Under the pieces are notes generated by a model. The model was not told where the DNA came from, made no database searches, and saw only the letters and a program-made list of their open reading frames with translations. From positions 1 to 33,794 of the forward strand of contig CAJUQO010000027.1 in the NCBI GenBank assembly GCA_910588295.1: 33,794 nt of DNA, given 5' to 3'. This DNA is from an uncultured Lachnospiraceae bacterium (GTDB taxonomy: Bacteria > Bacillota > Clostridia > Lachnospirales > Lachnospiraceae). A program made the position numbers and the translations under genes. Numbering within the stretch: position 1 is the first letter of the stretch; every line of letters starts with the position of its first letter. Shown here one piece after another: positions 9,037 to 17,100 of the stretch.

Positions 9037-9045
9037 ATTATAGCA
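9037..9045 (-). promoter_or_regulatory. Extended -10 promoter element for pncB
   Basis: Read on the minus strand, the bases form TGCTATAAT, a perfect extended -10. No good -35 is found 17 bp upstream. The predicted start would leave an RNA leader of about 60 nt before pncB, which contains a small hairpin around AGCGTGCGAAAGCGCT. Confidence 0.6.
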
Positions 9046-9140
9046 TGAAACGAAGGGCGCGGCATATTTTTTTAGAAAAATGTTTGATCAGGATTGATAC
9101 TTCTATTTTCGTGGACACTATAAAGTGTGCGATAAATATA

Positions 9141-9169
9141 TTGACGGGGATTTGGCGGAGGCCTATAAT
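9141..9169 (+). promoter_or_regulatory. Sigma-A promoter for the membrane protein at 9204
   Basis: TTGACG at 9141-9146 and TATAAT at 9164-9169 are separated by exactly 17 bp. Transcription would start near 9176 and leave a short leader with AAAGGAGA before ATG 9204. It is divergent from the pncB promoter. Confidence 0.75.
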
Positions 9170-9203
9170 GTGGAAGTAGTTGTTGGGAAGAAAGGAGAAA
9201 GTT

Positions 9204-10136
9204 ATGAGTTTGCAGGTAGAGGGCGTTATGCCGGATGGATTTCACTATGAGAGGGAGCAAAATATATCTCACGGCGTATACGGCGGCCTGGAATTGTTTA
9301 TCCTGCCGATGGACGCGGAAAACCAATACCAGGTACAGCTATATACAGATGCTGACAAGATCGAAAACAGGGAGGGGTTTTTTGAGTATCTGGAGACGCT
9401 GCATCAGAGATATCCCTTTGTGTATCGCGCCGGATACAACGGTTCAAATATGGTTTATATCTATGTCACGTTCCGGGAGCAAGAGGATAAGGAGAACCTG
9501 ACAACGGTAGTCTCCGGGCTTGCTTCCCGGTGCGCGGAATTTGGCGTGCGGAATTGCTGCGCCCACTGTAAAAAGATAGTGCCTCTTCACGCTGGGGCTG
9601 TGGATCATACCCCTCTTTTGATCTGCGATAACTGCCTGTCGAGGATGACGGACAGTACGGACGGGAAAGCGTGCAGGAAAGAGAATCTGCCCCTCGGCGT
9701 TGCCGGGGCCGTTGTCGGCGCCCTGCTGGGATCTGTTTTATGGATTGTGATCGGGGAGCTCGGTTTCATTGCCGGGATTGCTGGCTATGCGATCGTGTTT
9801 TGCGGTATGAAGGGATATCAGATCCTGGGCGGAAAAATATCGAAAGCCGGTATTGTGATCTGTGTGCTGCTTTCCTGCCTGGCGATTGCGGGGGCCGAAA
9901 TGGTTTCTCTCGGTTTTGCCATTTACCAGGAATTTGGCGAGATGTATATGATTACGATGGGAGATGCTTTTCGCGTGATCCCGGAGTTTTTGAAAGAGCC
10001 GGAGGTCATCGGCGGAGTGGCCAAGGATCTGCTTGTCGGATATGCCCTTGCCGTCTGGGCCAGCTATGCCGGTATCCGAAGCGCGTGGCAGCAGGTGGGA
10101 AAAGAGCCGGAACAGCATACAGTGGTACGGTTCTGA
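9204..10136 (+). CDS. Membrane protein of unknown function with a Cys/His cluster
   Basis: I do not recognise this 310-residue protein. ATG 9204 follows AAAGGAGAAAGTT. Residues 1 to about 110 are soluble with mixed alpha/beta character. A compact CCAHC...CDNC cluster at roughly 114-144 looks like a small zinc-binding knuckle. From about 160 there are four hydrophobic segments: two in the Gly/Ala-rich stretch beginning PLGVAGAVVGALLGS, one in KAGIVICVLLSCLAIAGAEM and a last one near GYALAVWASYAG. A soluble domain, zinc knuckle and membrane block in this order may be a sensor or scaffold, but no function can be stated. It has its own promoter and a small hairpin terminator, so it is probably monocistronic. 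Confidence 0.8.
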   Translation: MSLQVEGVMPDGFHYEREQNISHGVYGGLELFILPMDAENQYQVQLYTDADKIENREGFFEYLETLHQRYPFVYRAGYNGSNMVYIYVTFREQEDKENLTTVVSGLASRCAEFGVRNCCAHCKKIVPLHAGAVDHTPLLICDNCLSRMTDSTDGKACRKENLPLGVAGAVVGALLGSVLWIVIGELGFIAGIAGYAIVFCGMKGYQILGGKISKAGIVICVLLSCLAIAGAEMVSLGFAIYQEFGEMYMITMGDAFRVIPEFLKEPEVIGGVAKDLLVGYALAVWASYAGIRSAWQQVGKEPEQHTVVRF

Positions 10137-10156
10137 TCATATAAATATGTGGAAAT

Positions 10157-10177
10157 AGTCCCCGGCGGGGGCTTTTC
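10157..10177 (+). terminator. Short rho-independent terminator
   Basis: AGTCCCC and GGGGGCT (10157-10163 and 10167-10173) pair over 7 bp with one G-U, with the loop GGC, followed by TTTC. It ends transcription of the membrane protein and argues that the next gene starts after it rather than at the in-frame GTG at 10149. Confidence 0.55.
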
Positions 10178-10211
10178 TGCGTGCAGGTTCTTCAAATGGA
10201 GCGCGGGACGG

Positions 10212-11771
10212 ATGAAAAAGACGGAAAATAAGGCAAAAGCGAAGGGGGATCTTCCCCGGTGGCTGGGGGAAAAGGGGACGTATGTGTATGTCCTCATCAT
10301 GCTGGTGGTGTTTTCCCTGTATTGTACCGATAAAATGTTTAATGTGGTGGCGGATCGGAAGAATTTCTTTCAGTCTTTGACGATAGTCTATGCCTGTGTG
10401 CTTCTTCCGGCGGCGGGGCAGGCGCTGTATCATCTGGTAAAGAAACCGTCGGAGCTGAAACTGCCGGGGGTGGATACGGTTCTGCTGCTGTTCCTCCTGG
10501 AGGGGATCGCTTTATCCACAGTGATTTCCCCGGTCGGTAAACGGATATTCTGGGAGATGCCCACGGCCAGGAGCATCAGCGGCCTTTGCTTTATCGGCTG
10601 TATCCTGGTCTATTTTGGCGTGCGCCGTTTCGGCGTATTTAACGGCCCGGTATTGTGGGGATGGATGGCGGGAAGCGCAGTAATTTACCTGTTCGGTATC
10701 CTGTGTTCCTGTGGTATCAACTTTATGCATATACAGGACGGAGTGGAAAACAGATCGTACTTTTTGTCGCCGCTGGGCGGCTGCAATATCAACGCCACGT
10801 ATGTGTGCCTGATGCTTCCTTTGCTCATGGTGATGTTTCTGGTAGGCGAAGGCCTGTTTTCACAGATAGTCAGCGGAGTATATCTTTATATGGGGTTTCT
10901 GTTTTCCTTTTTCATCAAGACAGAGAGTTCTGCCATAACGATGATCTTCGGCCTTTTTCTCCTGGGATACTTTGCGCTGGAGAAAAAGGAATGGTTCGGG
11001 CGGTATACCCAGGTCGTGGGAATCTATCTGGGGGCCAAGCTGACGATCCGCATCCTTTTGTATCTGTTTCCGGCTCATCTGTATCCTTTTGACGGAATCA
11101 ACCTGAAGCTTCTGGATCTGAGAACGATCCTTGTGGAAGCGGCGTGCTGGGGTCTTGTGGCGGTGCTGCAGCGATGGAAGAAAGATATTTTCCGGGGTGC
11201 GGTATTCCGTATAAGGAAATATTTGTTGGGCGCGGCCGGGGCGGCAGCTCTTCTCTTTGTGATTTCCCTGGTGGCCGTGAACCTTATGGGGGAGGCCGTG
11301 CCGGAGGGCTCCGTGTTCCGACATTTGTTGATTACGGATACCACCTTTAATGCCCGAGGCTTTATATGGAGGGAGACTGTGGATCTGCTCAGAGAGGAAC
11401 CTCTCATAAACAAGTTTTTCGGGAATGGGCTGGGTTCCCTGTATGACAAGGTCTATTTTGGGGCAGACCGGGAAGCCCTTTTGGGTTATATGGGCGGAAA
11501 TGCTTTTTACGATCCTCACAACGAATATCTGCAGTGTCTGGTGGATATGGGCATTGTGGGCTTTGTGGGTTACGTAGGCCTGCTGGCGGCCACCCTCGTG
11601 CGGGCACTGCGCCGGTGGAAAGGGAATGACTGGCAGATGGCGGTGGCCCTGACCCTGAGCGTGTACATGGTACAGGCCCTTGTGAACGCCTACAGCATCA
11701 TGCATCTGCCGCTGCTGTTTATTTTTCTGGGATTTGCCAATGGGTATATGCTGAGAGAGAGGGATGCATGA
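10212..11771 (+). CDS. O-antigen ligase/polymerase-like membrane protein (Wzy_C type)
   Basis: A 519-residue multi-pass protein of the O-antigen ligase / Wzy polymerase family. ATG 10212, beginning MKKTENKAKAKG, is preferred because the in-frame GTG at 10149 lies across a terminator hairpin; the binding site before 10212 is weak. About ten or more hydrophobic segments are visible. The long extracytoplasmic loop near residues 380-445 holds DPHNEYLQ, the family signature with a conserved His, close to the point where glycan chains are transferred. Such proteins in Firmicutes polymerise capsular, wall or exported polysaccharide repeat units, or ligate them to a carrier. No glycosyltransferase genes are adjacent, so the substrate is unknown. 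A small charged N-terminal region precedes the first membrane span. Confidence 0.82.
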   Translation: MKKTENKAKAKGDLPRWLGEKGTYVYVLIMLVVFSLYCTDKMFNVVADRKNFFQSLTIVYACVLLPAAGQALYHLVKKPSELKLPGVDTVLLLFLLEGIALSTVISPVGKRIFWEMPTARSISGLCFIGCILVYFGVRRFGVFNGPVLWGWMAGSAVIYLFGILCSCGINFMHIQDGVENRSYFLSPLGGCNINATYVCLMLPLLMVMFLVGEGLFSQIVSGVYLYMGFLFSFFIKTESSAITMIFGLFLLGYFALEKKEWFGRYTQVVGIYLGAKLTIRILLYLFPAHLYPFDGINLKLLDLRTILVEAACWGLVAVLQRWKKDIFRGAVFRIRKYLLGAAGAAALLFVISLVAVNLMGEAVPEGSVFRHLLITDTTFNARGFIWRETVDLLREEPLINKFFGNGLGSLYDKVYFGADREALLGYMGGNAFYDPHNEYLQCLVDMGIVGFVGYVGLLAATLVRALRRWKGNDWQMAVALTLSVYMVQALVNAYSIMHLPLLFIFLGFANGYMLRERDA

Positions 11772-11833
11772 CTTTTTCTGCTAGTAGACTGTTATAGAAA
11801 CCCGGCGAAGATGAAAAAAAACTAAAAACGGAC

Positions 11834-11862
11834 TTGACATTCTCTGGCAAATCCCCTATAAT
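11834..11862 (+). promoter_or_regulatory. Perfect consensus promoter of the tRNA gene
   Basis: TTGACA at 11834-11839 and TATAAT at 11857-11862 are both exact consensus hexamers with a 17 bp spacer. The start is predicted near 11869, only about 13 nt before the mature tRNA. Confidence 0.92.
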
Positions 11863-11881
11863 ACCCATTGTTGCAAGTTAT

Positions 11882-11953
11882 TGGGCTATCGCCAAATGGT
11901 AAGGCAACGGACTCTGACTCCGTCATTTCAAGGTTCGAATCCTTGTAGCCCAG
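11882..11953 (+). tRNA. tRNA-Gln (anticodon CTG)
   Basis: A full cloverleaf is readable. The acceptor stem TGGGCTA pairs with TAGCCCA, the D arm is GCCAAATGGTAAGGC, the anticodon stem ACGGA/TCCGT encloses CTCTGAC with the anticodon CTG at 11914-11916, and the T arm is CAAGG TTCGAAT CCTTG. The discriminator base is G and the CCA end is not encoded. A first U-A acceptor pair is typical of tRNA-Gln. It stands alone with its own promoter and terminator, not in a tRNA cluster. Confidence 0.95.
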
Positions 11954-11961
11954 TTTGAGAG

Positions 11962-12004
11962 GCTGTCACACCGGTTATATGATCGGCGGTGGACAGCTTT
12001 TTTT
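11962..12004 (+). terminator. Terminator of the tRNA-Gln transcript
   Basis: GCTGTC at 11962-11967 pairs with GACAGC at 11992-11997 and continues as CACCG/CGGTG with one bulged A. Seven T residues follow at 11998-12004. Confidence 0.9.
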
Positions 12005-12074
12005 ATCATTATTTACAGTGTGCAGAAAAGCTGGCCGTGGCAGATTGTCTGCGTCATGGGCAGGAGGAGGAGAC

Positions 12075-12791
12075 ATGGGCTATGGATTTCCGGGCCGCGT
12101 CCGGTTCAGCGAGACGGGGGCGGACAAGAAACTGACACTTTGTGGAATCCTGAATTATTTCCAGGACTGCGCAACCTTCCACAGCGAAGATATCGGAGTG
12201 GGCATCGATTTTCTAGCCGCCAGGAACCGGGTGTGGGTGCTCTCATCCTGGCAGATTTGTGTTGACCGCTATCCCGATGTGTGTGAAAATATAGAGGTGG
12301 CTACATATCCCTATGAGTTTAAGGGCCTTCTCGGTATGCGTAATTTCACGATGAAGACCCGGGAGGGGGAGCTTCTGGCCTGGGCCAACAGTGTGTGGAG
12401 CTTTCTAGAGGTCTCTACGGGGCGTCCGGCCCGGGTGGAAGCGGATATCCGGGAGCGCTATGGGCTGGATGAAAAGCTTGACATGGACTATGCCCCCCGC
12501 AAGGTACCTATGCCGGAGGAGGGGGAGCCGCGAGAGCCCATCGTGGTGCGGCAGGAGTATTTGGACTGCAACAGCCATGTAAACAACGGCAAATATGTAC
12601 AGCTGGCGGCGGATTATCTGCCGGCAGATTTTGCAGTCGGACAGATGCGGGCGGAGTATAAACGGCAGGCCATGCGCGGAGATGTGCTGTATCCGCTGGT
12701 GGAACAGGGGGACGGCCTGTGCCGGGTGGCGCTGTGCGACGAGGAGGGAAAACCTTGTGAGATCACGGAATTTTTGCGGCGGGCCCGGTGA
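12075..12791 (+). CDS. Acyl-ACP thioesterase (double hot-dog fold)
   Basis: A 238-residue acyl-acyl carrier protein thioesterase, releasing free fatty acids from ACP. ATG 12075 is used because GGAGGAGGAGA precedes it; the longer in-frame form from 11955 would start in the tRNA terminator. The first hot-dog repeat covers about residues 5-130, including the FQDCATFHSEDIGVG segment and RNRVWVLSSWQI. The second begins near 155 and contains DCNSHVNNGKYVQ, the conserved Asn/His catalytic region of FatA/FatB-like enzymes. The length matches bacterial members (about 240). Its role may be in supplying or limiting free fatty acids for membrane or secreted products. It ends 60 bp before the CvfB-like gene, and a small GCCGG/CCGGC hairpin lies in that gap. 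Confidence 0.9.
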   Translation: MGYGFPGRVRFSETGADKKLTLCGILNYFQDCATFHSEDIGVGIDFLAARNRVWVLSSWQICVDRYPDVCENIEVATYPYEFKGLLGMRNFTMKTREGELLAWANSVWSFLEVSTGRPARVEADIRERYGLDEKLDMDYAPRKVPMPEEGEPREPIVVRQEYLDCNSHVNNGKYVQLAADYLPADFAVGQMRAEYKRQAMRGDVLYPLVEQGDGLCRVALCDEEGKPCEITEFLRRAR

Positions 12792-12851
12792 GATTTCGTA
12801 AATGATATATATAATCAAGAGAGAGCCGGGAGTCCGGCGCGGGAGGAGTAT

Positions 12852-13706
12852 ATGATTCAATTAGGAAAAAGACAGAAATTGGTAGTGGTAAAACAGGTAG
12901 AATTCGGCGTGTATCTTGCCGAGAGCGAGGAGACCGCCCAAGAGCGGGTGCTGCTGCCCATCCGGCAGGTGCCGGAGGGTACCGGAAAGGGCGACGCGGT
13001 GGATGTATTTATCTATAAGGATTCCAGCGACCGCCTGATCGCCACGACCCGTGAGGTAGAACTGGAGGTGGGCGGGGTAGCGCTCCTGAAAGTGGGCCAG
13101 GTGGGGCGTATCGGCGCGTTTCTGAAATGGAATCTGGAGAAGGATCTGCTGCTGCCTTTCCGGGAGCAGACCAGGAAAGTCAGCGAGGGGGAGTTGTGCC
13201 TGGTGGGCATGTATGTGGATAAGAGCGAGAGGCTCTGCGCGACGATGAAGCTGTATCCCTACCTGCGCACCGATTCTCCCTACAAGGCGGGCGATACGGC
13301 CAGGGGCCGGGTCTATGACGCGGGCGGCAATTTCGGCGTGTTTCTGGCCGTGGACGATTGCTATCAGGCCATGATCCCGAATAAGGAAGCCCAGGCGGGC
13401 TACCGCCCCGGCGACGAAATCATGGTGCGGGTGGTGTCGGTACGGGACGACGGGAAGCTCACGGTGTCCCCCAACCAGAAAGCCTGGCTGCAGATGGATG
13501 TGGATGCGGACAAGATCTTAAAGAAGCTCGAGGAATTCGCCGGGGTGCTGCCCTTTGACGACAAAGTGTCGCCGGAGGTTATCAAGCGTGAGTTCGGCAT
13601 CAGCAAAGCGGCTTTCAAGCGGGCGGCGGGAAGGCTGAAAAAGCAGGGAAAGATCCGGATCGCGGAGGGCAGGATCAGCCGTCTGGAGACGGAAGAACAG
13701 AAGTAA
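12852..13706 (+). CDS. S1 RNA-binding domain protein, CvfB/YitL family
   Basis: A 284-residue RNA-binding protein starting at ATG 12852 behind GGGAGGAG. The order fits CvfB: an N-terminal S1-like barrel beginning with the short lead-in MIQLGKRQKL, a second S1 near 70-135 (GQVGRIGAFLKWNLEKDLL), a third S1 at about 145-215 (KAGDTARGRVYDAGGNFGVFL) and a C-terminal winged helix from about 225 that ends in a basic segment. CvfB in Staphylococcus affects expression of virulence genes through RNA binding; its role in Clostridia is not established. A -10-like TATAAT at 12810-12815 upstream lacks a -35. A large structured RNA candidate follows immediately at the 3' side. Confidence 0.9.
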   Translation: MIQLGKRQKLVVVKQVEFGVYLAESEETAQERVLLPIRQVPEGTGKGDAVDVFIYKDSSDRLIATTREVELEVGGVALLKVGQVGRIGAFLKWNLEKDLLLPFREQTRKVSEGELCLVGMYVDKSERLCATMKLYPYLRTDSPYKAGDTARGRVYDAGGNFGVFLAVDDCYQAMIPNKEAQAGYRPGDEIMVRVVSVRDDGKLTVSPNQKAWLQMDVDADKILKKLEEFAGVLPFDDKVSPEVIKREFGISKAAFKRAAGRLKKQGKIRIAEGRISRLETEEQK

Positions 13707-13726
13707 CAGCTCAACTGCCGGCCAAG

Positions 13727-13944
13727 CTGTAACGAGTAAAAGGGTACGGCAACAAATTCAGATTGCCATACAGTGTAAGAAGTGTTTCAATTAGTGAACG
13801 GAGCGGCCGTATTACAAGGTAGCACATCCCAAGCTTCGCAGAAGAAGGTAATCCCGGCACGATCGAGTCAGGTTTATTTAACCCAACCTTGGGAGGCTAA
13901 CCACTTTGTACCCAAAGGGCATGATATGGGCGGCTGCTCCTTTT
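13727..13944 (+). ncRNA. Complex structured RNA candidate (possibly the raiA motif)
   Basis: The gene-free stretch 13707-14171 starts with about 218 nt of densely paired sequence. CTGTA 13727-13731 pairs with TACAG 13769-13773 around a GGCAA/TTGCC hairpin. A long-range closing stem of 10 bp joins 13800-13809 to 13931-13940 and is followed by TTTT. Inside it are CTTC/GAAG (13834-13844), GGTT/AACC (13871-13883), CTTT/AAAG (13904-13917) and a long-range CCCAAG/CTTGGG pair (13828-13833 with 13888-13893). One closing pair is G-U on the plus strand and would be C-A on the minus, supporting plus. No promoter is evident, so it may be part of the cvfB 3' UTR. Size, complexity and host fit the raiA motif; 6S RNA is the alternative. 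The family name is a guess from memory. Confidence 0.55.
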
Positions 13945-14030
13945 CCATGGTGTAGCATTTCTATACCTGAAAATCAACTTTTCTTGGACTCCTGCAACGG
14001 TTGCTAAACATTTAAGATTGTTACATGACG

Positions 14031-14059
14031 TTGTATTTTCTCAAAGACTTGTGTATAAT
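14031..14059 (+). promoter_or_regulatory. Promoter for dnaE
   Basis: A perfect TATAAT lies at 14054-14059 with a poor -35 (TTGTAT at 14031-14036) at 17 bp. The start would be near 14066, giving a leader of about 105 nt before dnaE. Confidence 0.6.
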
Positions 14060-14075
14060 ATAAACACTAATGGAG

Positions 14076-14128
14076 GTATGCATTTGCGGATGCATACTTT
14101 AAGAGAGTCGGAGAGATCCGGCTCTCTT
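14076..14128 (+). promoter_or_regulatory. Double-hairpin 5' leader of dnaE
   Basis: Two strong stems follow one another. GTATGCAT/ATGCATAC (14076-14083 and 14090-14097) is a perfect 8 bp stem. The second is an 11 bp stem with one G-U between 14101-14111 and 14118-14128, loop AGAGAT. There is no long T-run after it, so ordinary termination is not obvious; mRNA stability or translational control is possible. Confidence 0.5.
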
Positions 14129-14171
14129 GCGTTATTTGGATGGGATAGGCGTAGAAACGGAGGGACGGGCC

Positions 14172-17100
14172 ATGGGATTTGCGCATCTGCATGTACATAC
14201 GGAATACAGCCTGCTGGACGGCTCCAATAAGATTACGGAGTATGTGGAGCGGGTGAAGGAGCTGGGGATGGACAGCGCGGCGATCACCGATCACGGCGCC
14301 ATGTACGGCGTGATCGATTTTTACCGGGCGGCGAAGGCGGCGGGTATTCGGCCAATCCTGGGCTGCGAGGTGTATGTGGCCCCCCGTTCCCTCCATGACA
14401 GGGAGGCGGGGAGTGATGAGGACCGCTATTACCATCTGGTGCTGCTGGCGGAGAACGACACCGGCTACGGGAACCTGATGAAGATCGTTTCCCGGGGCTT
14501 CGTGGAGGGCTACTATTACAAGCCCCGGGTGGACAAAGCGCTTCTGGAGGAATACCATGAGGGGTTGATTGCCTTAAGCGCCTGTCTGGCCGGGGAGGTG
14601 GCCCGGGATATCACGAAGGGGCTGTACGACGCGGCCCGGGACGCTGCCCTGGAGTATGAGCGGATCTTCGGGAGGGGAAATTTTTTCCTGGAGCTCCAGG
14701 ATCACGGCCTGGCGGACCAGCAGCGGGTGAACCAGGCCCTGGTGCGCATGAGCCGGGAGACCGGGATTGAACTGGTGTGCACCAACGACGTGCACTATAC
14801 CAGGGCCGACGACGCCCAGGCCCACGATATCCTGCTCTGTATCCAGACCGGGAAAAAGGTCAGCGACGAGAACCGTATGCGCTATGAGGGCGGCCAGTAC
14901 TATGTGAAATCTCCCGAGGAGATGGCGGCCCTCTTTCCCTATGCCCCCCAGGCGCTGGAGAATACGCAGAAAATCGCCGAGAGGTGCCGGGTGGAGATCG
15001 AGTTCGGCGTGACGAAGCTGCCCCGGTACGATGTACCCGAGGGCTACACCTCTTGGGAGTACCTGCAGAAGCTCTGCCGGGAGGGACTGGCGAAACAGTA
15101 CGATCCGGTGACGGAGGAGCTTACGGAGCGCCTGGAGTATGAGCTGGAGACGATCCGCCAGATGGGTTATGTGGACTATTTTCTGATCGTGTGGGACTTC
15201 ATCCATTTCGCCCGTACCCGGGATATCATGGTGGGACCGGGCCGCGGTTCCGCCGCCGGAAGCCTGGTCTCCTACGCCCTGGGCATTACGAAGCTGGATC
15301 CCATGCGCTACAATCTGCTATTTGAGCGTTTCCTGAATCCGGAGCGGGTGTCCATGCCCGATATTGACGTGGATTTCTGCTTCGAGCGGCGCCAGGAGGT
15401 CATCGATTACGTGGTGCGTAAGTACGGCAAGGACCGGGTGGTGCAGATTGTGACCTTCGGTACGCTGGCGGCACGGGGGGTGATCCGGGATGTGGGGCGG
15501 GTGCTGGATCTGCCCTACGCCCAGTGCGATACCATCGCCAAGATGATCCCCAACGAGCCCGGGAAGAATATCACGATTCAGGACGCCCTGAATATCAGCG
15601 TGGATCTAAAGAAGATGTACGAGGGCGACGGACAGGTGAAGTATCTGATCGATATGGCGCGGCGGCTGGAGGGTCTGCCCCGCCATACCTCCATGCATGC
15701 GGCGGGGGTGGTGATCTCCCAGAAGGCGGTGGAAGAGTATGTGCCCCTGTCCAGGGCCTCCGACGGTTCCATCACCACCCAGTTTACCATGACCACGCTG
15801 GAGGAACTGGGCCTTCTGAAAATGGATTTCCTGGGGCTGCGCACCCTGACCGTGATCCAGAACGCGGTGCGGATGGCGGAAAAAAAGGCGGGTGCGGCCA
15901 TCGACATGGACGCCATCGACTACAATGATCCCCAGGTGCTGGAGATGATCGGCAAGGGCAACTGCGTGGGCGTGTTCCAGTTGGAGAGCGCCGGCATGAA
16001 GTCCTTCATGAAGGAGCTAAAGCCCCGGAGCCTGGAGGATATCATCGCCGGTATTTCCCTGTACCGTCCCGGCCCCATGGGCTTCATCCCCCAGTACATC
16101 CGGGGAAAGAACCACCCGGAGCAGGTCACTTACGACTGCCCCCAGCTGGAGCACATCCTGGAGCCCACTTACGGCTGTATCGTCTACCAGGAGCAGGTCA
16201 TGCAGATCGTGCGGGAGCTGGGCGGCTACACCATGGGCCGCAGCGACCTGGTGCGCCGCGCCATGTCCAAGAAGAAGGCGTCGGTGATGGCGAAGGAGCG
16301 GCAGAATTTTGTTTACGGCAACGAGGGGGAAGGGGTGCCCGGCTGTATTGCCAACGGGATCTCCGAGGCGGTGGCCAACAAGATTTTTGACGAGATGACG
16401 GATTTTGCCAGCTACGCCTTCAATAAATCCCATGCGGCGGCCTACGCCGTGGTGGCTCTCCAGACCGCCTGGCTGAAATATTATTACCCGGTGGAGTTTA
16501 TGGCGGCCCTCATGACCTCCTGCGTGGATCATACCGGTAAGGTCTCAGAGTATATCCTGACCTGCCGCCAGATGGGCATCCCGATCCTGCCGCCGGATAT
16601 CAATCAGAGCGTGGGGGATTTTTCTGTGGAGGGCCCATCCATCCGCTACGGGCTTCTGGCCATTAAGGGTATCGGGAAGCCGGTGGAGGAGGCTATCGTG
16701 GAGGAGCGTAAGCAGCGGGGGCCGTTCAAGTCCCTGAAAGACCTTGCCACGCGGCTTTCCGGTAAGGAGATCAACAAGAGGACGGTGGAGAACTTTATCA
16801 AAGCCGGAGCCCTTGATTCTCTGGGGGGCAGCCGCAGGCAGTTTATGATGGTCTATGCTCAGGTGCTGGACCAGGCGGCCCAGGAGAAGAAAAATTCCCT
16901 CACCGGCCAGATGAGCCTGTTCGACTGGCTGGGGGAGGAGGCGCGGGAATCCTTCGACGTCCAGCTGCCTCCGGTGGAGGAGTACGACAAGGAGACCCGG
17001 CTGGCTTTCGAGAAGGAGACCCTGGGGATCTATGTCAGCGGCCATCCCCTGGAGGAGCACGAGGAGCTGTGGCGGAAGAATATCTCGGCTGTGTCCACGG

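Noticed and set aside
13727..13944. T-box or known metabolite riboswitch
   Set aside because: No T-box sequence or riboswitch core that I know is present, and the next gene lies more than 200 bp away with its own promoter.
14078..14230. Small leader peptide overlapping the dnaE start
   Set aside because: The binding site is only 1 nt from the first ATG, and the frame overlaps the coding start of dnaE. Kept only as a possibility in the leader finding.
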